64,000 nt of DNA from Actinomycetota bacterium (GCA_020161795.1 JAIUOR010000066.1:1-64000); one strand, 5' to 3'; positions 36,182 to 46,708 are shown, counted from the first letter of the stretch. Made by a program: numbers and translations. The notes: generated by a model from the letters alone, not told the origin.

Positions 36182-36869
36182 CCTGATCAGCATCTTCCCC
36201 GACTACTTCGCCCCGCTGCAGTTGTCGCTGGTCGGCAAGGCGATCGCCGCCGGACTGGTCGAGGTGGGCGTCCACGACCTGCGTGACTGGACCCACGATC
36301 GGCATCGCACCGTCGACGACACCCCCTACGGCGGCGGAGCCGGCATGGTGATGAAGCCGGAGCCCTGGGGCGAGGCGCTGGACGCGCTGGTACCGGAGGG
36401 GGAGCGTCCGCTGCTGGTCGTCCCCACCCCCGCGGGGATGCCGTTCCGGCAGCCGCTGGCCGTCGAGTTCGCCGCCCGGAAGCGCCTGATCTTCGCCTGT
36501 GGTCGCTACGAGGGCATCGACGCCCGGGTGATCGAGCACGCCGCCGGCCGAATGGACGTGGCCGAGGTCTCGCTGGGCGACTACGTGCTCAACGGCGGCG
36601 AGGTGGCCGCGCTGGCGATCGTCGAGGCGGTGGTGCGGCTGCTGCCCGGTGTGCTGGGCAATCCGGAATCGCTGGCCGAGGAATCCCACGGCGACGACCT
36701 GGCCGGCCTGCTGGAGTACCCCGTCTACACCAAGCCCGCCTCCTGGCGCGGCCTGGACGTCCCCGCCGTCCTGCTCTCCGGACACCACGGCCAGGTCGCC
36801 TCCTGGCGAGCCGAGCAGTCCCTGGCCCGCACCCGGCAGCGCCGTCCCGATCTCCTGCCACCCACCTGA
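36171..36869 (+). CDS. trmD: tRNA (guanine37-N1)-methyltransferase
   Basis: 232-residue SPOUT methyltransferase making m1G37 in tRNAs and preventing frameshifting. Seen: [12 protein letters not shown]; the [12 protein letters not shown] region; the knot [14 protein letters not shown]; and [14 protein letters not shown]. The C-terminal end [16 protein letters not shown] is conserved in the family. Oddity: the DNA coding for this end (from 36824) is the first, best-preserved unit of a degenerate tandem array that continues for about 250 bases beyond the stop codon. Confidence 0.97.
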   Translation: MRIDLISIFPDYFAPLQLSLVGKAIAAGLVEVGVHDLRDWTHDRHRTVDDTPYGGGAGMVMKPEPWGEALDALVPEGERPLLVVPTPAGMPFRQPLAVEFAARKRLIFACGRYEGIDARVIEHAAGRMDVAEVSLGDYVLNGGEVAALAIVEAVVRLLPGVLGNPESLAEESHGDDLAGLLEYPVYTKPASWRGLDVPAVLLSGHHGQVASWRAEQSLARTRQRRPDLLPPT

Positions 36870-37124
36870 GCCCTCCGGTCCGGTTTCCCCTGCTGCATGG
36901 CCCGCCCCCGACAGCGCCGTCCCGATCTTCTGCCACACCCACCAGCTCTCCGGCCCGCCCCCGACAGCGGCCTCCGGCTTTCCGGCCTCACCACCCTTCT
37001 GGCCCGCCCCGGCAGAGGCCTCCGGACTTCCTGCCTCCCGCCAGTCCTCTGGCCCGCCCCGACAGCGGCCTCCGGACTTCCTGCCTCCCGCCAGTCCTCT
37101 GGCCCGGATCTTCTCCGCTGCCCC
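36824..37124 (+). repeat. About 50-bp tandem array derived from the 3' end of trmD
   Basis: Units begin GGCCCGC at 36824 (inside trmD), 36899, 36952, 37001 and 37051, with a broken sixth at 37101. The last two full units are exactly 50 bases and differ at only two positions. Unit 2 would still encode [12 protein letters not shown] against [12 protein letters not shown] in trmD, showing the origin. Between units 1 and 2 lie about 20 unrelated bases. No gene is supported here. Confidence 0.85.
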
Positions 37125-37129
37125 ACTCA

Positions 37130-37541
37130 CAGAAACCGGGTGATTCGGGGTGGCTGAGTGGATAGTCCAGCCGCCCAGGCGAAATCACCCGGTTTCTGCG
37201 GAAGAGAGCTGGGTGAGAGGCGGGGTCCGGTCGGACAACGGCAGCGGGCTGACATGCCGTGACCGAGTCGAGCTGTCCCGGGCAGAGCCGTTCTGACCCG
37301 CAGAAACCGGGTGATTCGGGGTCGTTGAGTGGATAATCTGGCCGCCGGGGCCAAACCGCCCGGTTTCTGCGGCGGAGAGTCGGGCGAGAGCTGGGTGAGA
37401 GACGGGTCCGGTCGACCCGTGGGTAGCGGGCCAAGACTGCCGCGATCTGAACTGAGTCAGCCGTGTCCTGCAGAAACCGGGTGATTGCGGCCGCTCGTCC
37501 GCACTATCCACACAGAGCGGGTCTGCTGCCCGGATTCTGTT
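37130..37541. repeat. 170-bp degenerate repeats bounded by inverted CAGAAACCGGGTGATT arms
   Basis: Three copies begin CAGAAACCGGGTGATT at 37130, 37301 and 37471, spaced 171 and 170 bases. Copy A carries a perfect 16-bp inverted partner at 37183-37198. Copy B has 14-bp perfect arms (37298-37311 and 37359-37372). Copy C keeps the left arm and only a decayed right arm (37529-37539). Outside the arms A and B are diverged (shared GAGTGGATA, GAGAGCTGGGTGAGAG). No coding potential is supported. Confidence 0.85.
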
Positions 37542-37579
37542 GAGGAGAGGGGCGGAAGGGCCGGGGTTCGGAGCTATTT

Positions 37580-37649
37580 ACGACACTGTGTCGTTGTCGA
37601 AACCCAGAAAATGGACGATCCGTCCAGCCCTTGTCCGACATCTGGGACA
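37580..37649 (+). promoter_or_regulatory. Three dyads upstream of sdhCAB
   Basis: ACGACAC-T-GTGTCGT at 37580-37594 (perfect), TGGACG-ATC-CGTCCA at 37612-37626 (perfect), and TGTCC-N8-GGACA at 37632-37649. They lie in a locally AT-richer stretch 50-120 bases upstream of the predicted sdhC start and are candidate operators. No regulator site I know matches them. Confidence 0.45.
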
Positions 37650-37675
37650 GGCGGGCCCTGAATAGGCCAAATGAT

Positions 37676-37714
37676 CAGACAGGGACCCCCCGGATCGTTA
37701 GGGTGGAACCCGTG
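37676..37714 (+). promoter_or_regulatory. Leaderless promoter and start of sdhC
   Basis: CAGACA at 37676-37681, 17 bases, TAGGGT at 37699-37704, 7 bases, GTG at 37712. This favours GTG 37712 over the in-frame GTG at 37703, which overlaps the hexamer, and over an ATG-led frame from 37631. Confidence 0.6.
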
Positions 37715-38427
37715 GCGACAACGACTCTTACTCCACATCAGAAGGCTCTGCGATCAACCGTCGTGCTGAAGGTCATCATGGCCATCACCGGGCTGGCGCT
37801 GGTCGCGTTCCTGCTGATGCACATGTCCGGCAACCTCAAGATGTTCATCAGTGGCGAGGCATTCGACCACTACGCGCACTGGCTCAAGGGCGAGGGCGAC
37901 GAAGGTGGCATCCTCTACCCGCTGATCCCGCAGGGTTGGTTCATCTGGATCTTCCGGCTCGGCATGATGGCCGTCATCCTGCTGCACATCTACAGCGCGG
38001 TGACGCTGTGGCGGCGTGCCAAGATCGCGAACCCGGACACCTACGTGGCCAAGCGGCGGTTGGCGCAGACCTACTCGGCGCGCACCATGCGCTGGGGCGG
38101 CATCATCCTGCTGACCGGTGTGATCTTCCACCTGCTGCAGTTCACCGTCCGGGCGACGCTGTTCTCCGGCACGGCGGACGCCGCACCGCACGAGATGGTG
38201 CTCGGTGAGTTCAGCATCTGGTGGATGGTGGTGGCCTACGCGATCTGGATGGTGGCCGTCTGCATGCACATCCGGCACGGCTTCTGGAGCGCCTTCACCA
38301 CCCTCGGGGCAAATACCTCCCTCAAGGCACAGCGGGTGCTGAACGGCTGCGCCTGGGTGATCGCCATCCTGCTCTACATCGGCTTCATGATCATGCCGGT
38401 GGCCGTTCTGACTGGAGTGCTGAACTG

Positions 38428-38428
<1 letters not shown>
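37712..38428 (+). CDS. sdhC: Succinate dehydrogenase cytochrome b subunit
   Basis: 238-residue single cytochrome b subunit of the type B (b558) family, with five hydrophobic helices carrying two hemes and a menaquinone site. Seen: [20 protein letters not shown] with heme-ligand-type His; [11 protein letters not shown]; and the late helices [21 protein letters not shown] and [15 protein letters not shown]-like end. A lone C subunit without SdhD, and gene order C-A-B, indicate the menaquinol-linked enzyme that can run as succinate dehydrogenase or fumarate reductase; in propionic-type metabolism the latter is the terminal electron sink. Stop overlaps the sdhA start by one base. Confidence 0.93.
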
Positions 38429-40448
<2,020 letters not shown>

Positions 40449-40452
<4 letters not shown>

Positions 40453-41210
40453 ACATCACCCTGCGCGTATGGCGCCAAGCAAACGCCCAGGACGAGGGGC
40501 GCATGGTCACCTACCAGGTCGCGGACGTGTCCCCGGACATGTCCTTCCTGGAGATGCTCGACCTGCTCAACGAGGATCTCACCGTCAAGGGTGAGGAGCC
40601 GGTGGCCTTCGACCACGACTGCCGCGAGGGCATCTGCGGGATGTGCGGCGTCGTGATCAACGGCACCGCCCACGGCCGTGGCGACTCGCCGGTGCCGACC
40701 ACCACCTGCCAGCTGCACATGCGCTCCTTCGCCGATGGCGCCACCATCGACGTCGAGCCGTGGCGGGCCGGCCCGTTCCCCGTCCTGAAGGATCTGGTGG
40801 TCGACCGTTCGGCCTTCGACCGGATCATCCAGGCCGGCGGCTTCATCTCGGCGAACACCGGTTCGGCCCCGGACGCCCACGCGGCTCCGGTGTCGAAGCT
40901 GAAGGCCGACCGCGGCTTCGACGCGGCGACCTGCATCGGCTGCGGCGCCTGTGTGGCGGCCTGCCCGAACTCCTCGGCGATGCTGTTCACCGCGGCGAAG
41001 ATCACCCACCTGGCGATGCTCCCGCAGGGCCAGCCCGAGCGGTACACCCGCGTGAAGTCGATGGTGGCCCAGCACGACGCCGAGGGCTTCGGCAACTGCA
41101 CCAACATCGGCGAGTGCGCTGCGGTCTGCCCCAAGGAGATCCCGCTGGACACGATCAGCCAGCTCAACCGCGACCTGATCGCCTCGCTGTTCAAGAAGGA
41201 CGGCAAGTAG
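40449..41210 (+). CDS. sdhB: Succinate dehydrogenase/fumarate reductase iron-sulfur subunit
   Basis: 253-residue subunit carrying three clusters that pass electrons between SdhA and the membrane b subunit. Seen: the [2Fe-2S] ligands [10 protein letters not shown] with a fourth Cys in TTTCQLHM; [4Fe-4S] [12 protein letters not shown]; and [3Fe-4S]-type [15 protein letters not shown] 40449 overlaps the sdhA stop. A terminator 13 bases after the stop closes the sdhCAB operon. Confidence 0.96.
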
Positions 41211-41222
41211 TAGCTCAACGCG

Positions 41223-41253
41223 AGGCCCCGGCTCCGGCCGGGGCCTTGTGCTT
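41223..41253 (+). terminator. Terminator of sdhCAB
   Basis: Perfect 9-bp stem AGGCCCCGG/CCGGGGCCT with loop CTCCGG, followed by TGTGCTTT. Only a moderate T-run. Confidence 0.8.
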
Positions 41254-41343
41254 TCCCAGGACTACCGCTCGAGCAATCCTCGCCAGGTTCACGAGCGAGC
41301 TCGCGTCGTCCCTCGTCCTCGATTTCCGGCCGGAGCGCGGGGT

Positions 41344-41380
41344 GTGGCAAACTTGGTAGTCGCGGTTTGCTCCTGCCACA
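41344..41380 (+). promoter_or_regulatory. Possible leader hairpin of rplS
   Basis: TGTGGCAAAC at 41344-41353 can pair with GTTT...GCCACA (41365-41379) across a bulge, about 70 bases before the rplS start. L19 leaders exist in other phyla; whether this is one cannot be told. The remainder of the gap between sdhB and rplS shows nothing else. Confidence 0.25.
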
Positions 41381-41450
41381 GGGGGAAAGCTGGCCGCCAT
41401 CCGACAAGCATCGAACCGAAGTGACCTGTGGCACTGGCGAGGACACGGCA

Positions 41451-41801
41451 ATGAACCCCTTGGTAGCAGAGATCGCGCAGTCCGCACTGCGTGACGACCT
41501 CCCCGACTTCCGCCCCGGTGACTCGGTGCGCGTTCACGTGCGGGTCATCGAGGGCAACCGTTCCCGGATCCAGGTCTTCGCCGGCGCCGTGATCTCCCGC
41601 ACCGGCTCGGGTGTGGGGGAGTCCTTCACCGTCCGCAAGGTCTCCTTCGGCACCGGTGTCGAGCGGACCTTCCCGCTGCACAGCCCGATCATCGAGAAGA
41701 TCGAGGTGGAGCGCCGCGGCGACGTCCGGCGCGCCAAGCTGTACTACCTGCGCGGCCTGCGCGGCAAGGCAGCCAAGATCAAGGAGAAGCGCGACAACTG
41801 A
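41451..41801 (+). CDS. rplS: 50S ribosomal protein L19
   Basis: 116-residue L19 at the 30S-50S interface. Seen: [53 protein letters not shown] and [21 protein letters not shown] 41451 with GAGGA upstream; the frame is open further upstream without homology. In most bacteria rplS belongs to the rpsP-rimM-trmD operon; here repeats and sdhCAB have been inserted between trmD and rplS. Confidence 0.97.
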   Translation: MNPLVAEIAQSALRDDLPDFRPGDSVRVHVRVIEGNRSRIQVFAGAVISRTGSGVGESFTVRKVSFGTGVERTFPLHSPIIEKIEVERRGDVRRAKLYYLRGLRGKAAKIKEKRDN

Positions 41802-41862
41802 CCACCCTCCGCGTACTCTCGGCGTGAGAGTGCGCAAGCGAGTGCCGGAAAGGGATGGTTCT

Positions 41863-42633
41863 GTGAGCCGGTCGGCGGAGGCCAAGCCGCGCAGCGGGTG
41901 GGCCGTTCTGGGCGACTGGTTGCGCGAGATAGCGATCGTGGTGGTGGGGGCCCTGGTGGCCTCCACGCTGTTGCGACTCTTCATCGCGCAGATGTTCGTC
42001 ATCCCGACCGGTTCGATGGAGAACACCCTGCTGATCAACGATCGGGTGGCGGTTCAGAAGATCATCGGGTACGAGCGGGGCGACGTGGTCGTCTTCCGCG
42101 ACACGCTGGATTGGCTCGATCCACAGGAGGAGCAGAATCCGAGCTGGGTGCGGGACGCGCTGGTCTTCGTGGGCCTGGCCCCGGACGAGAGTACGCAGCA
42201 TCTGATCAAGCGGGTGATCGGCGTTGCCGGCGACCACGTCAGCTGCTGCGACGCCCAGGGCCGGGTGATGGTCAACGGCGTGGCCCTCAACGAGGGCGCC
42301 TACCTCTACACCGATCCGACCACCGGACGGCAGGCCGACCCATCGACGATGAGCTTCGACATCGTGGTGCCGGCCGGAACGGTGTTCGTGATGGGCGACC
42401 ATCGCAACAGCTCCGAGGATTCCCGCTGCTATCTGTTCGATGAGAGCGAGACCGGGCCACCCGGTGAGGCTGCCTTCATTCCGGTGAAGAACATCGTCGG
42501 CACAGCCGTCGCCGTGGTCTTCCCGTTCGACCGGATGCGGGCTCTCAACCGTCCGGAGACCTTTGCCGGCGTGCCGCCGCCGGCAGCGCCGCCCGACGAG
42601 CCGGTCATCAACGGTCCACCGACCGACTGCTGA
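41863..42633 (+). CDS. lepB: Signal peptidase I
   Basis: 256-residue membrane serine protease that removes Sec and Tat signal peptides. Seen: one N-terminal helix (about 18-38, EIAIVVVGALVASTLLRLF); catalytic Ser51 in IPTGSMENTL; catalytic Lys116 in LIKRVIGVAGDH; and box E GDHRNSSEDSR. I prefer GTG 41863, which has GGAAAGGG 8 bases upstream, over GTG 41824 and 41830 just behind a TACTCT hexamer at 41814. A Pro-rich C-terminal tail of about 25 residues is present. rnhB follows after 4 bases. Confidence 0.95.
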   Translation: MSRSAEAKPRSGWAVLGDWLREIAIVVVGALVASTLLRLFIAQMFVIPTGSMENTLLINDRVAVQKIIGYERGDVVVFRDTLDWLDPQEEQNPSWVRDALVFVGLAPDESTQHLIKRVIGVAGDHVSCCDAQGRVMVNGVALNEGAYLYTDPTTGRQADPSTMSFDIVVPAGTVFVMGDHRNSSEDSRCYLFDESETGPPGEAAFIPVKNIVGTAVAVVFPFDRMRALNRPETFAGVPPPAAPPDEPVINGPPTDC

Positions 42634-42637
42634 ACCG

Positions 42638-43279
42638 GTGGCTGTGGTGCGCCGGGATGCCGGCCTCTACGGATATGAGCGCTCACTGCGACGCGGCGGG
42701 TTCTCGTTGATCGCCGGCGCGGACGAGGCGGGGCGCGGGGCCTGCGCGGGGCCGCTGGTGGCAGCAGCTGTCATCCTGCGTCCGTCCAGCCGGATCGACG
42801 GGCTCGGCGACTCCAAGATGCTGACCGCCCGGCAGCGGGACCGCATCTACGATCAGGTGGTCGCCCGCGCGCTGGCCTGGTCGGTGGTCGGCATCGAGCC
42901 GGGGGAGTGCGACAGCCTCGGGATGCACGTGGCCAACCTGGCCGCCCTGCGGCGAGCCGTGCTGCGGCTGGACGTGGCGCCCGATTTCGTGCTCACCGAC
43001 GGGTTCGCGGTGGACGGGCTGGGCGTGCCGAACCTGGGAGTGTGGAAGGGCGATCGGGTGGCTGCCTGCGTGGCGGCCGCGTCGGTGATCGCCAAGGTCA
43101 CCCGCGATCGCATCATGGCCGACTACCACCAGACCTATCCGGTCTACGCCTTCGACATCCACAAGGGGTATTGCACGGGGCTGCACCAGGACCGGCTGAA
43201 TGATCACGGGCCGAGCCCGATCCATCGCTGGTGCTTCGAGAATGTGCGACGGGCCGCTGGTACAGTGAACCTGCCATGA
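42638..43279 (+). CDS. rnhB: Ribonuclease HII
   Basis: 213-residue RNase HII that cuts RNA in RNA-DNA hybrids, including single ribonucleotides. Seen: IAGADEAGRGACAGPLVAAA with catalytic Asp-Glu; Asp in FVLTDGFAV; KGDRVAACVAAASVIAKVTRD; and the C-terminal YPVYAFDIHKGYCTGLH. GTG 42638 is near the lepB stop; GTG 42644 is equally possible. Last four bases overlap the DUF2469 gene. Confidence 0.95.
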   Translation: MAVVRRDAGLYGYERSLRRGGFSLIAGADEAGRGACAGPLVAAAVILRPSSRIDGLGDSKMLTARQRDRIYDQVVARALAWSVVGIEPGECDSLGMHVANLAALRRAVLRLDVAPDFVLTDGFAVDGLGVPNLGVWKGDRVAACVAAASVIAKVTRDRIMADYHQTYPVYAFDIHKGYCTGLHQDRLNDHGPSPIHRWCFENVRRAAGTVNLP

Positions 43280-43587
43280 GCGCCGAGGACCTTGAACAGT
43301 ACGAATCCGAGCTGGAACTGCAGCTGTACCGGGAGTACAAGGACGTCGTCGGCATCTTCACCTACGCCGTCGAGACCGAGCGGCGCTTCTATCTCTGCAA
43401 TGCCGTCGACCTGAAGGTGCGCACCGAAGGTGGCGACGTGTACTACGAGGTGTCGATGGGCGACGCCTGGGTGTGGGACATGTACCGGCCCGCCCGCTTC
43501 GTCAAGAGCGCGAAGGTGTTGACCTTCCGCGACGTCTCCATCGAAGAGATCGCCCACTCCGACCTGCGGGTCCCCGAGAACCTGTAG
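43276..43587 (+). CDS. DUF2469 family protein
   Basis: 103-residue protein of the actinobacteria-specific DUF2469 family, found beside rnhB throughout the phylum (mycobacterial Rv2901c). Seen: EYESELELQLYREYKDVV, FTYAVETERRFYLCN and YFEV-type VYYEVSMGDAWVWDMYRP, the family hallmarks. Highly conserved but of unknown function. ATG 43276 overlaps rnhB by 4 bases. A TACAGT at 43261-43266, 9 bases upstream, could be an extra promoter inside rnhB. Confidence 0.93.
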   Translation: MSAEDLEQYESELELQLYREYKDVVGIFTYAVETERRFYLCNAVDLKVRTEGGDVYYEVSMGDAWVWDMYRPARFVKSAKVLTFRDVSIEEIAHSDLRVPENL

Positions 43588-43601
43588 ACCGCCGCGGCGC
43601 C

Positions 43602-43636
43602 TGTGGATGACGCCGCTGGCACCCGAGTTGTCCACA
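43602..43636. promoter_or_regulatory. Pair of inverted DnaA-box-like sites
   Basis: TTGTCCACA at 43628-43636 is identical to the actinobacterial DnaA-box consensus. TGTGGATGA at 43602-43610 is the reverse of TCATCCACA. They lie between DUF2469 and yraN and together form the inverted repeat CTGTGGA/TCCACAG. Confidence 0.4.
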
Positions 43637-43700
43637 GCTCGCAGCATTGCCTGGCCGATCCGACGTCGTCCTGCCCAGGATCTCTCGACGGAGGTGCGAG

Positions 43701-44066
43701 GTGGGCAATCGAGAGACCTGGCGGGCCGGTGAGGAGTTGGCCGCCCGCTATCTGACGGACCTGGGTTGGCGCGTGCTGGAACGCAACTGGCGCTGCCCGG
43801 CCGGCGAACTGGACATCATCGCGGTCGACCCCGGCCCGCCGGTGACAGTGGTGTTCTGCGAGGTGAAGTGCCGCCGCGGGCTCGGCTTCGGCCCACCGCT
43901 GGAGGCCATCACCGCGGCCAAGCAGCGCAAGCTACGTGAACTGGCGGCGCTGTGGCTGCGTGCGCAGCCCGGTACGGCGCCCGGGATCCGGATCGACGGG
44001 GTTGGCGTGCTGCTGCCCGCCGACGGCTCCCACCGGATCACTCACGTGCGGGGGATCGGTTCGTGA
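43701..44066 (+). CDS. YraN/UPF0102 family nuclease-like protein
   Basis: 121-residue UPF0102 protein with a restriction-endonuclease-like core: GEELAARYLTDLGWRVLERN, GELDIIAVD and VVFCEVKCRR, carrying the E-x(n)-D-x(n)-ExK catalytic pattern of Holliday-junction-resolvase-like nucleases. Activity of the family is still poorly defined. GTG 43701 has GGAGG a few bases upstream. Overlaps comM by 4 bases (GTGA), matching the conserved yraN-comM-dprA set related to DNA uptake and processing. Confidence 0.9.
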   Translation: MGNRETWRAGEELAARYLTDLGWRVLERNWRCPAGELDIIAVDPGPPVTVVFCEVKCRRGLGFGPPLEAITAAKQRKLRELAALWLRAQPGTAPGIRIDGVGVLLPADGSHRITHVRGIGS

Positions 44067-45586
44067 AGGCCGCGCGGGCCTGGTCGGTGGCCCTGATCGG
44101 CATGGAAGGCGCGATGGTCGAGGTCGAGGCGGCGATCAGCAGCGGGCTGCCGAAGATCACCCTTGTGGGGTTGCCTGACACGTCGCTCTACGAGGCACGG
44201 GATAGGTGCCGCGCCGCGATGGTGTCGGTTGGCGTGGGCTGGCCCGCGGCACCGGTGACGATCAACCTCTCGCCGGCGATCCTGCCCAAGGCCGGCTCGC
44301 ATTACGACCTGAGCATCGTGGCAGCGGTCGGGGCCGCGGGGGAGAGCTGTCCCGCCGTGGCGTTGGAGGGCCGGGCGCTGTTCGGCGAGGTGGGGCTGGA
44401 CGGGCGGGTGCGCGCCGTTCGCGGCCTGCTGCCGGCGGTGCTGGCCGCGGTGCGACAGGGCTTCGCCCGGGTGGTCGTCCCCGCCGCTCAGATGCGGGAG
44501 GCGGGTCTGGTCGAGGGTGCCGAGGTGACCGGGGTCGCGGACCTGACCGAACTGTTCGACGTGCTGCGCGGGGGTCCCGGGAGCGCGACTCCGATCGCGG
44601 ACAGCGAGATCGTGGAGCCCGGCACCCTCAAGGATCTGCGCGATGTCGCGGGCCAGGTCGAGGCGAAGTGGGCCCTAGAAGTGGCTGCCGCCGGCCGGCA
44701 TCACCTCTACCTGCACGGGCCCCCGGGTGTGGGCAAGACTCTGCTGGCCGAACGGCTGCCGAGCATCCTGCCCGATCTGGAACTGAGCGAGTCGCTGGAG
44801 GTCTCGGCGATCCACTCCCTGGCCGGCCTGCCGCTGGACGGCCTGGTGCGCCGGCCGCCGTACGCCGACCCACATCATTCGGCATCGATGGCCAGCCTGG
44901 TGGGCGGCGGGTCACGGATCGCGGTCCCGGGAGCCGTCTCGCGAGCCCATCGCGGCGTGCTCTTCCTGGATGAGGCACCCGAGTTCAAGCAGCAGTCGAT
45001 GGACGCGCTGCGGGTGCCGCTGGAGTCGGGGCGGATCGTCCTGGGCCGGGCGCTGGCGACCGCGGTCTATCCCGCCAGTTTCCAGCTGGTACTGGCGGCC
45101 AATCCGTGCCCTTGCGGACACTTCGGCACACCCGGTGCGGAATGCCGCTGTCCACCCAACGACGTGCGCAGGTACGCCCGCAAGGTGTCCGGACCGATAC
45201 TCGACCGGATCGACATCCATCAGCATCTCTCGCCCCTGCGGCGCTCCTTCCTGGCTGCAGCGCTACGCGCGGCCGAACCGAGCAGTTCGGTCGCCGAACG
45301 GGTGCGGCTGGCGCGAGACCGGCAGGCCCGGCGGCTTGAGCCGGTCGGGTGGCGCACCAACGGCGAGGTTCCCGGGCCGGTGCTGCGGCGCCGATTGCCG
45401 CTGCCGGATGGCGTGGAGCGGCTGGACGAGGCCGTCAGCCGTGGGTTGCTCTCGGCACGCGGTGTCGACAAGGTTCTTCGATTGGCCTGGACCATAGCCG
45501 ACCTGGCCGGCGCGGAGCGGCCAGGCGTCGATCACCTCCATACCGCGCTCGCCCTGCGGCGGGGTGAGGAGCGGAGGGCGGCATGA
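44063..45586 (+). CDS. comM: YifB/ComM-type AAA+ ATPase (magnesium chelatase-like)
   Basis: 507-residue ComM/YifB ATPase. In naturally competent bacteria ComM is a hexameric helicase promoting branch migration during integration of donor DNA; in others its role is unclear. Seen: an N-terminal Lon-like domain (MVEVEAAISSGLPKITLVGL, LSPAILPKAGSHYDL); Walker A GPPGVGKT; Walker B GVLFLDEAPEF; Cys-rich NPCPCGHFGTPGAECRCPP; and the C-terminal Mg-chelatase domain. GTG 44063 overlaps yraN; the end overlaps dprA (ATGA). Name by family; competence here is not shown. Confidence 0.93.
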   Translation: MKAARAWSVALIGMEGAMVEVEAAISSGLPKITLVGLPDTSLYEARDRCRAAMVSVGVGWPAAPVTINLSPAILPKAGSHYDLSIVAAVGAAGESCPAVALEGRALFGEVGLDGRVRAVRGLLPAVLAAVRQGFARVVVPAAQMREAGLVEGAEVTGVADLTELFDVLRGGPGSATPIADSEIVEPGTLKDLRDVAGQVEAKWALEVAAAGRHHLYLHGPPGVGKTLLAERLPSILPDLELSESLEVSAIHSLAGLPLDGLVRRPPYADPHHSASMASLVGGGSRIAVPGAVSRAHRGVLFLDEAPEFKQQSMDALRVPLESGRIVLGRALATAVYPASFQLVLAANPCPCGHFGTPGAECRCPPNDVRRYARKVSGPILDRIDIHQHLSPLRRSFLAAALRAAEPSSSVAERVRLARDRQARRLEPVGWRTNGEVPGPVLRRRLPLPDGVERLDEAVSRGLLSARGVDKVLRLAWTIADLAGAERPGVDHLHTALALRRGEERRAA

Positions 45587-46707
45587 GCGAGCGGGAGGCG
45601 AGGCTGGCGTTGAGCTGCGTCATCGAACCGGCCACCTGGCGGGTCACCGAAGCGGTTGCCAGGCTGGGCGCCGAACGGGTCTGGGCCGATCTGCTCCGCG
45701 GTCCGCTCCAGGCACCGTTGAGCCGGCGAGCCCGGGAGTTCCGATCCGAGCCGGTGCTCGAACAGGCAGCCGCCGCCGGGATGCGGTTCATCGTGCCGGG
45801 AGATCCGGAGTGGCCCGGCCGGCTGGCCGAGCTGGAGGGCTGCGAGCCGGTCAACGACCTCAGCGGATCGCCACTGGGGCTGTGGCTGCGCGGTGGTGGT
45901 GACCTGACCGAGCTCACCGACCGTTCGGTGGCGATCGTCGGCTCGCGGGCGTGCACCCCCTATGGCGAGACGATTGCCGGTGAGATCGCGGCCGAGTTGG
46001 GCAAGGCCGGTTTCGTCACCGTCTCCGGCGGCGCCTTCGGGATCGACGCGGCGGCCCATCGTGGCTGCCTGGCCAGCCGTTCGGCCACGGTCTCGGTTCT
46101 GGCGTCGGGGCTGGACCGGCCCTATCCGGTGGCGCACCGCGCGCTGTTCGACCGGGTGGCCGAGGATGGCGTGCTGGTCACGGAGTTCGCTCCCGGAGAG
46201 CATCCGACGAGGAGTCGGTTCCTGGGCAGGAACAGGCTCATCGCCGCGCTCGCGCCGGCGACGATCGTCGTGGAGGCCGGTGCCCGCTCCGGGGCTCGCA
46301 ACACCGTCACCTGGGCGAACTGTCTCAACCGGGTGGTCGCTGCGGTGCCGGGTTCGGTGCACAGCGCCCAGTCCTACACTCCGCACCGGCTGATCCGCGC
46401 GGCCGAAGCAGTGCTGGTGACCGGTGCCGAGGAGGTGCTGGAGTTGCTGGGACCGCTCGGCCGCCGCGCGGCACGGGCTCCGGTCGAAAGCCGGCCGACC
46501 GATGCGCTGGATCCCGAGCAACTGAGGGTGTTCGAAGCGGTTCCGGCCCGCGGTGGCATGTCCGCCGGAGAGCTGTCATTGCGTTCCGGGGTGCCGCTGG
46601 GCAGCTGCCTCGGCATCCTCGACGCACTGGCCGAGCAGGGGTTCCTCGAACAGGACGAGCGGTGGAATTGGCGGCTCCCGCGCCGACGACGCGCTCCGAC
46701 CGCGTGA
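45583..46707 (+). CDS. dprA: DNA-processing protein DprA
   Basis: 374-residue DprA, which loads RecA onto incoming single-stranded DNA. Seen: the N-terminal helical region; the Rossmann-like domain with VAIVGSRACTPYGE, VSGGAFGIDAAAHRG and SARSGARNTV-type GARSGARNTV; and a C-terminal winged-helix domain (about 310-365, MSAGELSLRSGVPLGSCLGI). Overlaps comM by 4 bases. It converges on the lipoprotein gene with one base between the stop codons. No other competence genes are in the window. Confidence 0.95.
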   Translation: MSEREARLALSCVIEPATWRVTEAVARLGAERVWADLLRGPLQAPLSRRAREFRSEPVLEQAAAAGMRFIVPGDPEWPGRLAELEGCEPVNDLSGSPLGLWLRGGGDLTELTDRSVAIVGSRACTPYGETIAGEIAAELGKAGFVTVSGGAFGIDAAAHRGCLASRSATVSVLASGLDRPYPVAHRALFDRVAEDGVLVTEFAPGEHPTRSRFLGRNRLIAALAPATIVVEAGARSGARNTVTWANCLNRVVAAVPGSVHSAQSYTPHRLIRAAEAVLVTGAEEVLELLGPLGRRAARAPVESRPTDALDPEQLRVFEAVPARGGMSAGELSLRSGVPLGSCLGILDALAEQGFLEQDERWNWRLPRRRRAPTA

Positions 46708-46708
46708 G

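Noticed and set aside
36824-37541. Possible CRISPR array
   Set aside because: Units are contiguous without unique spacers, lengths are 50 and 170 bases, and no cas genes are present.
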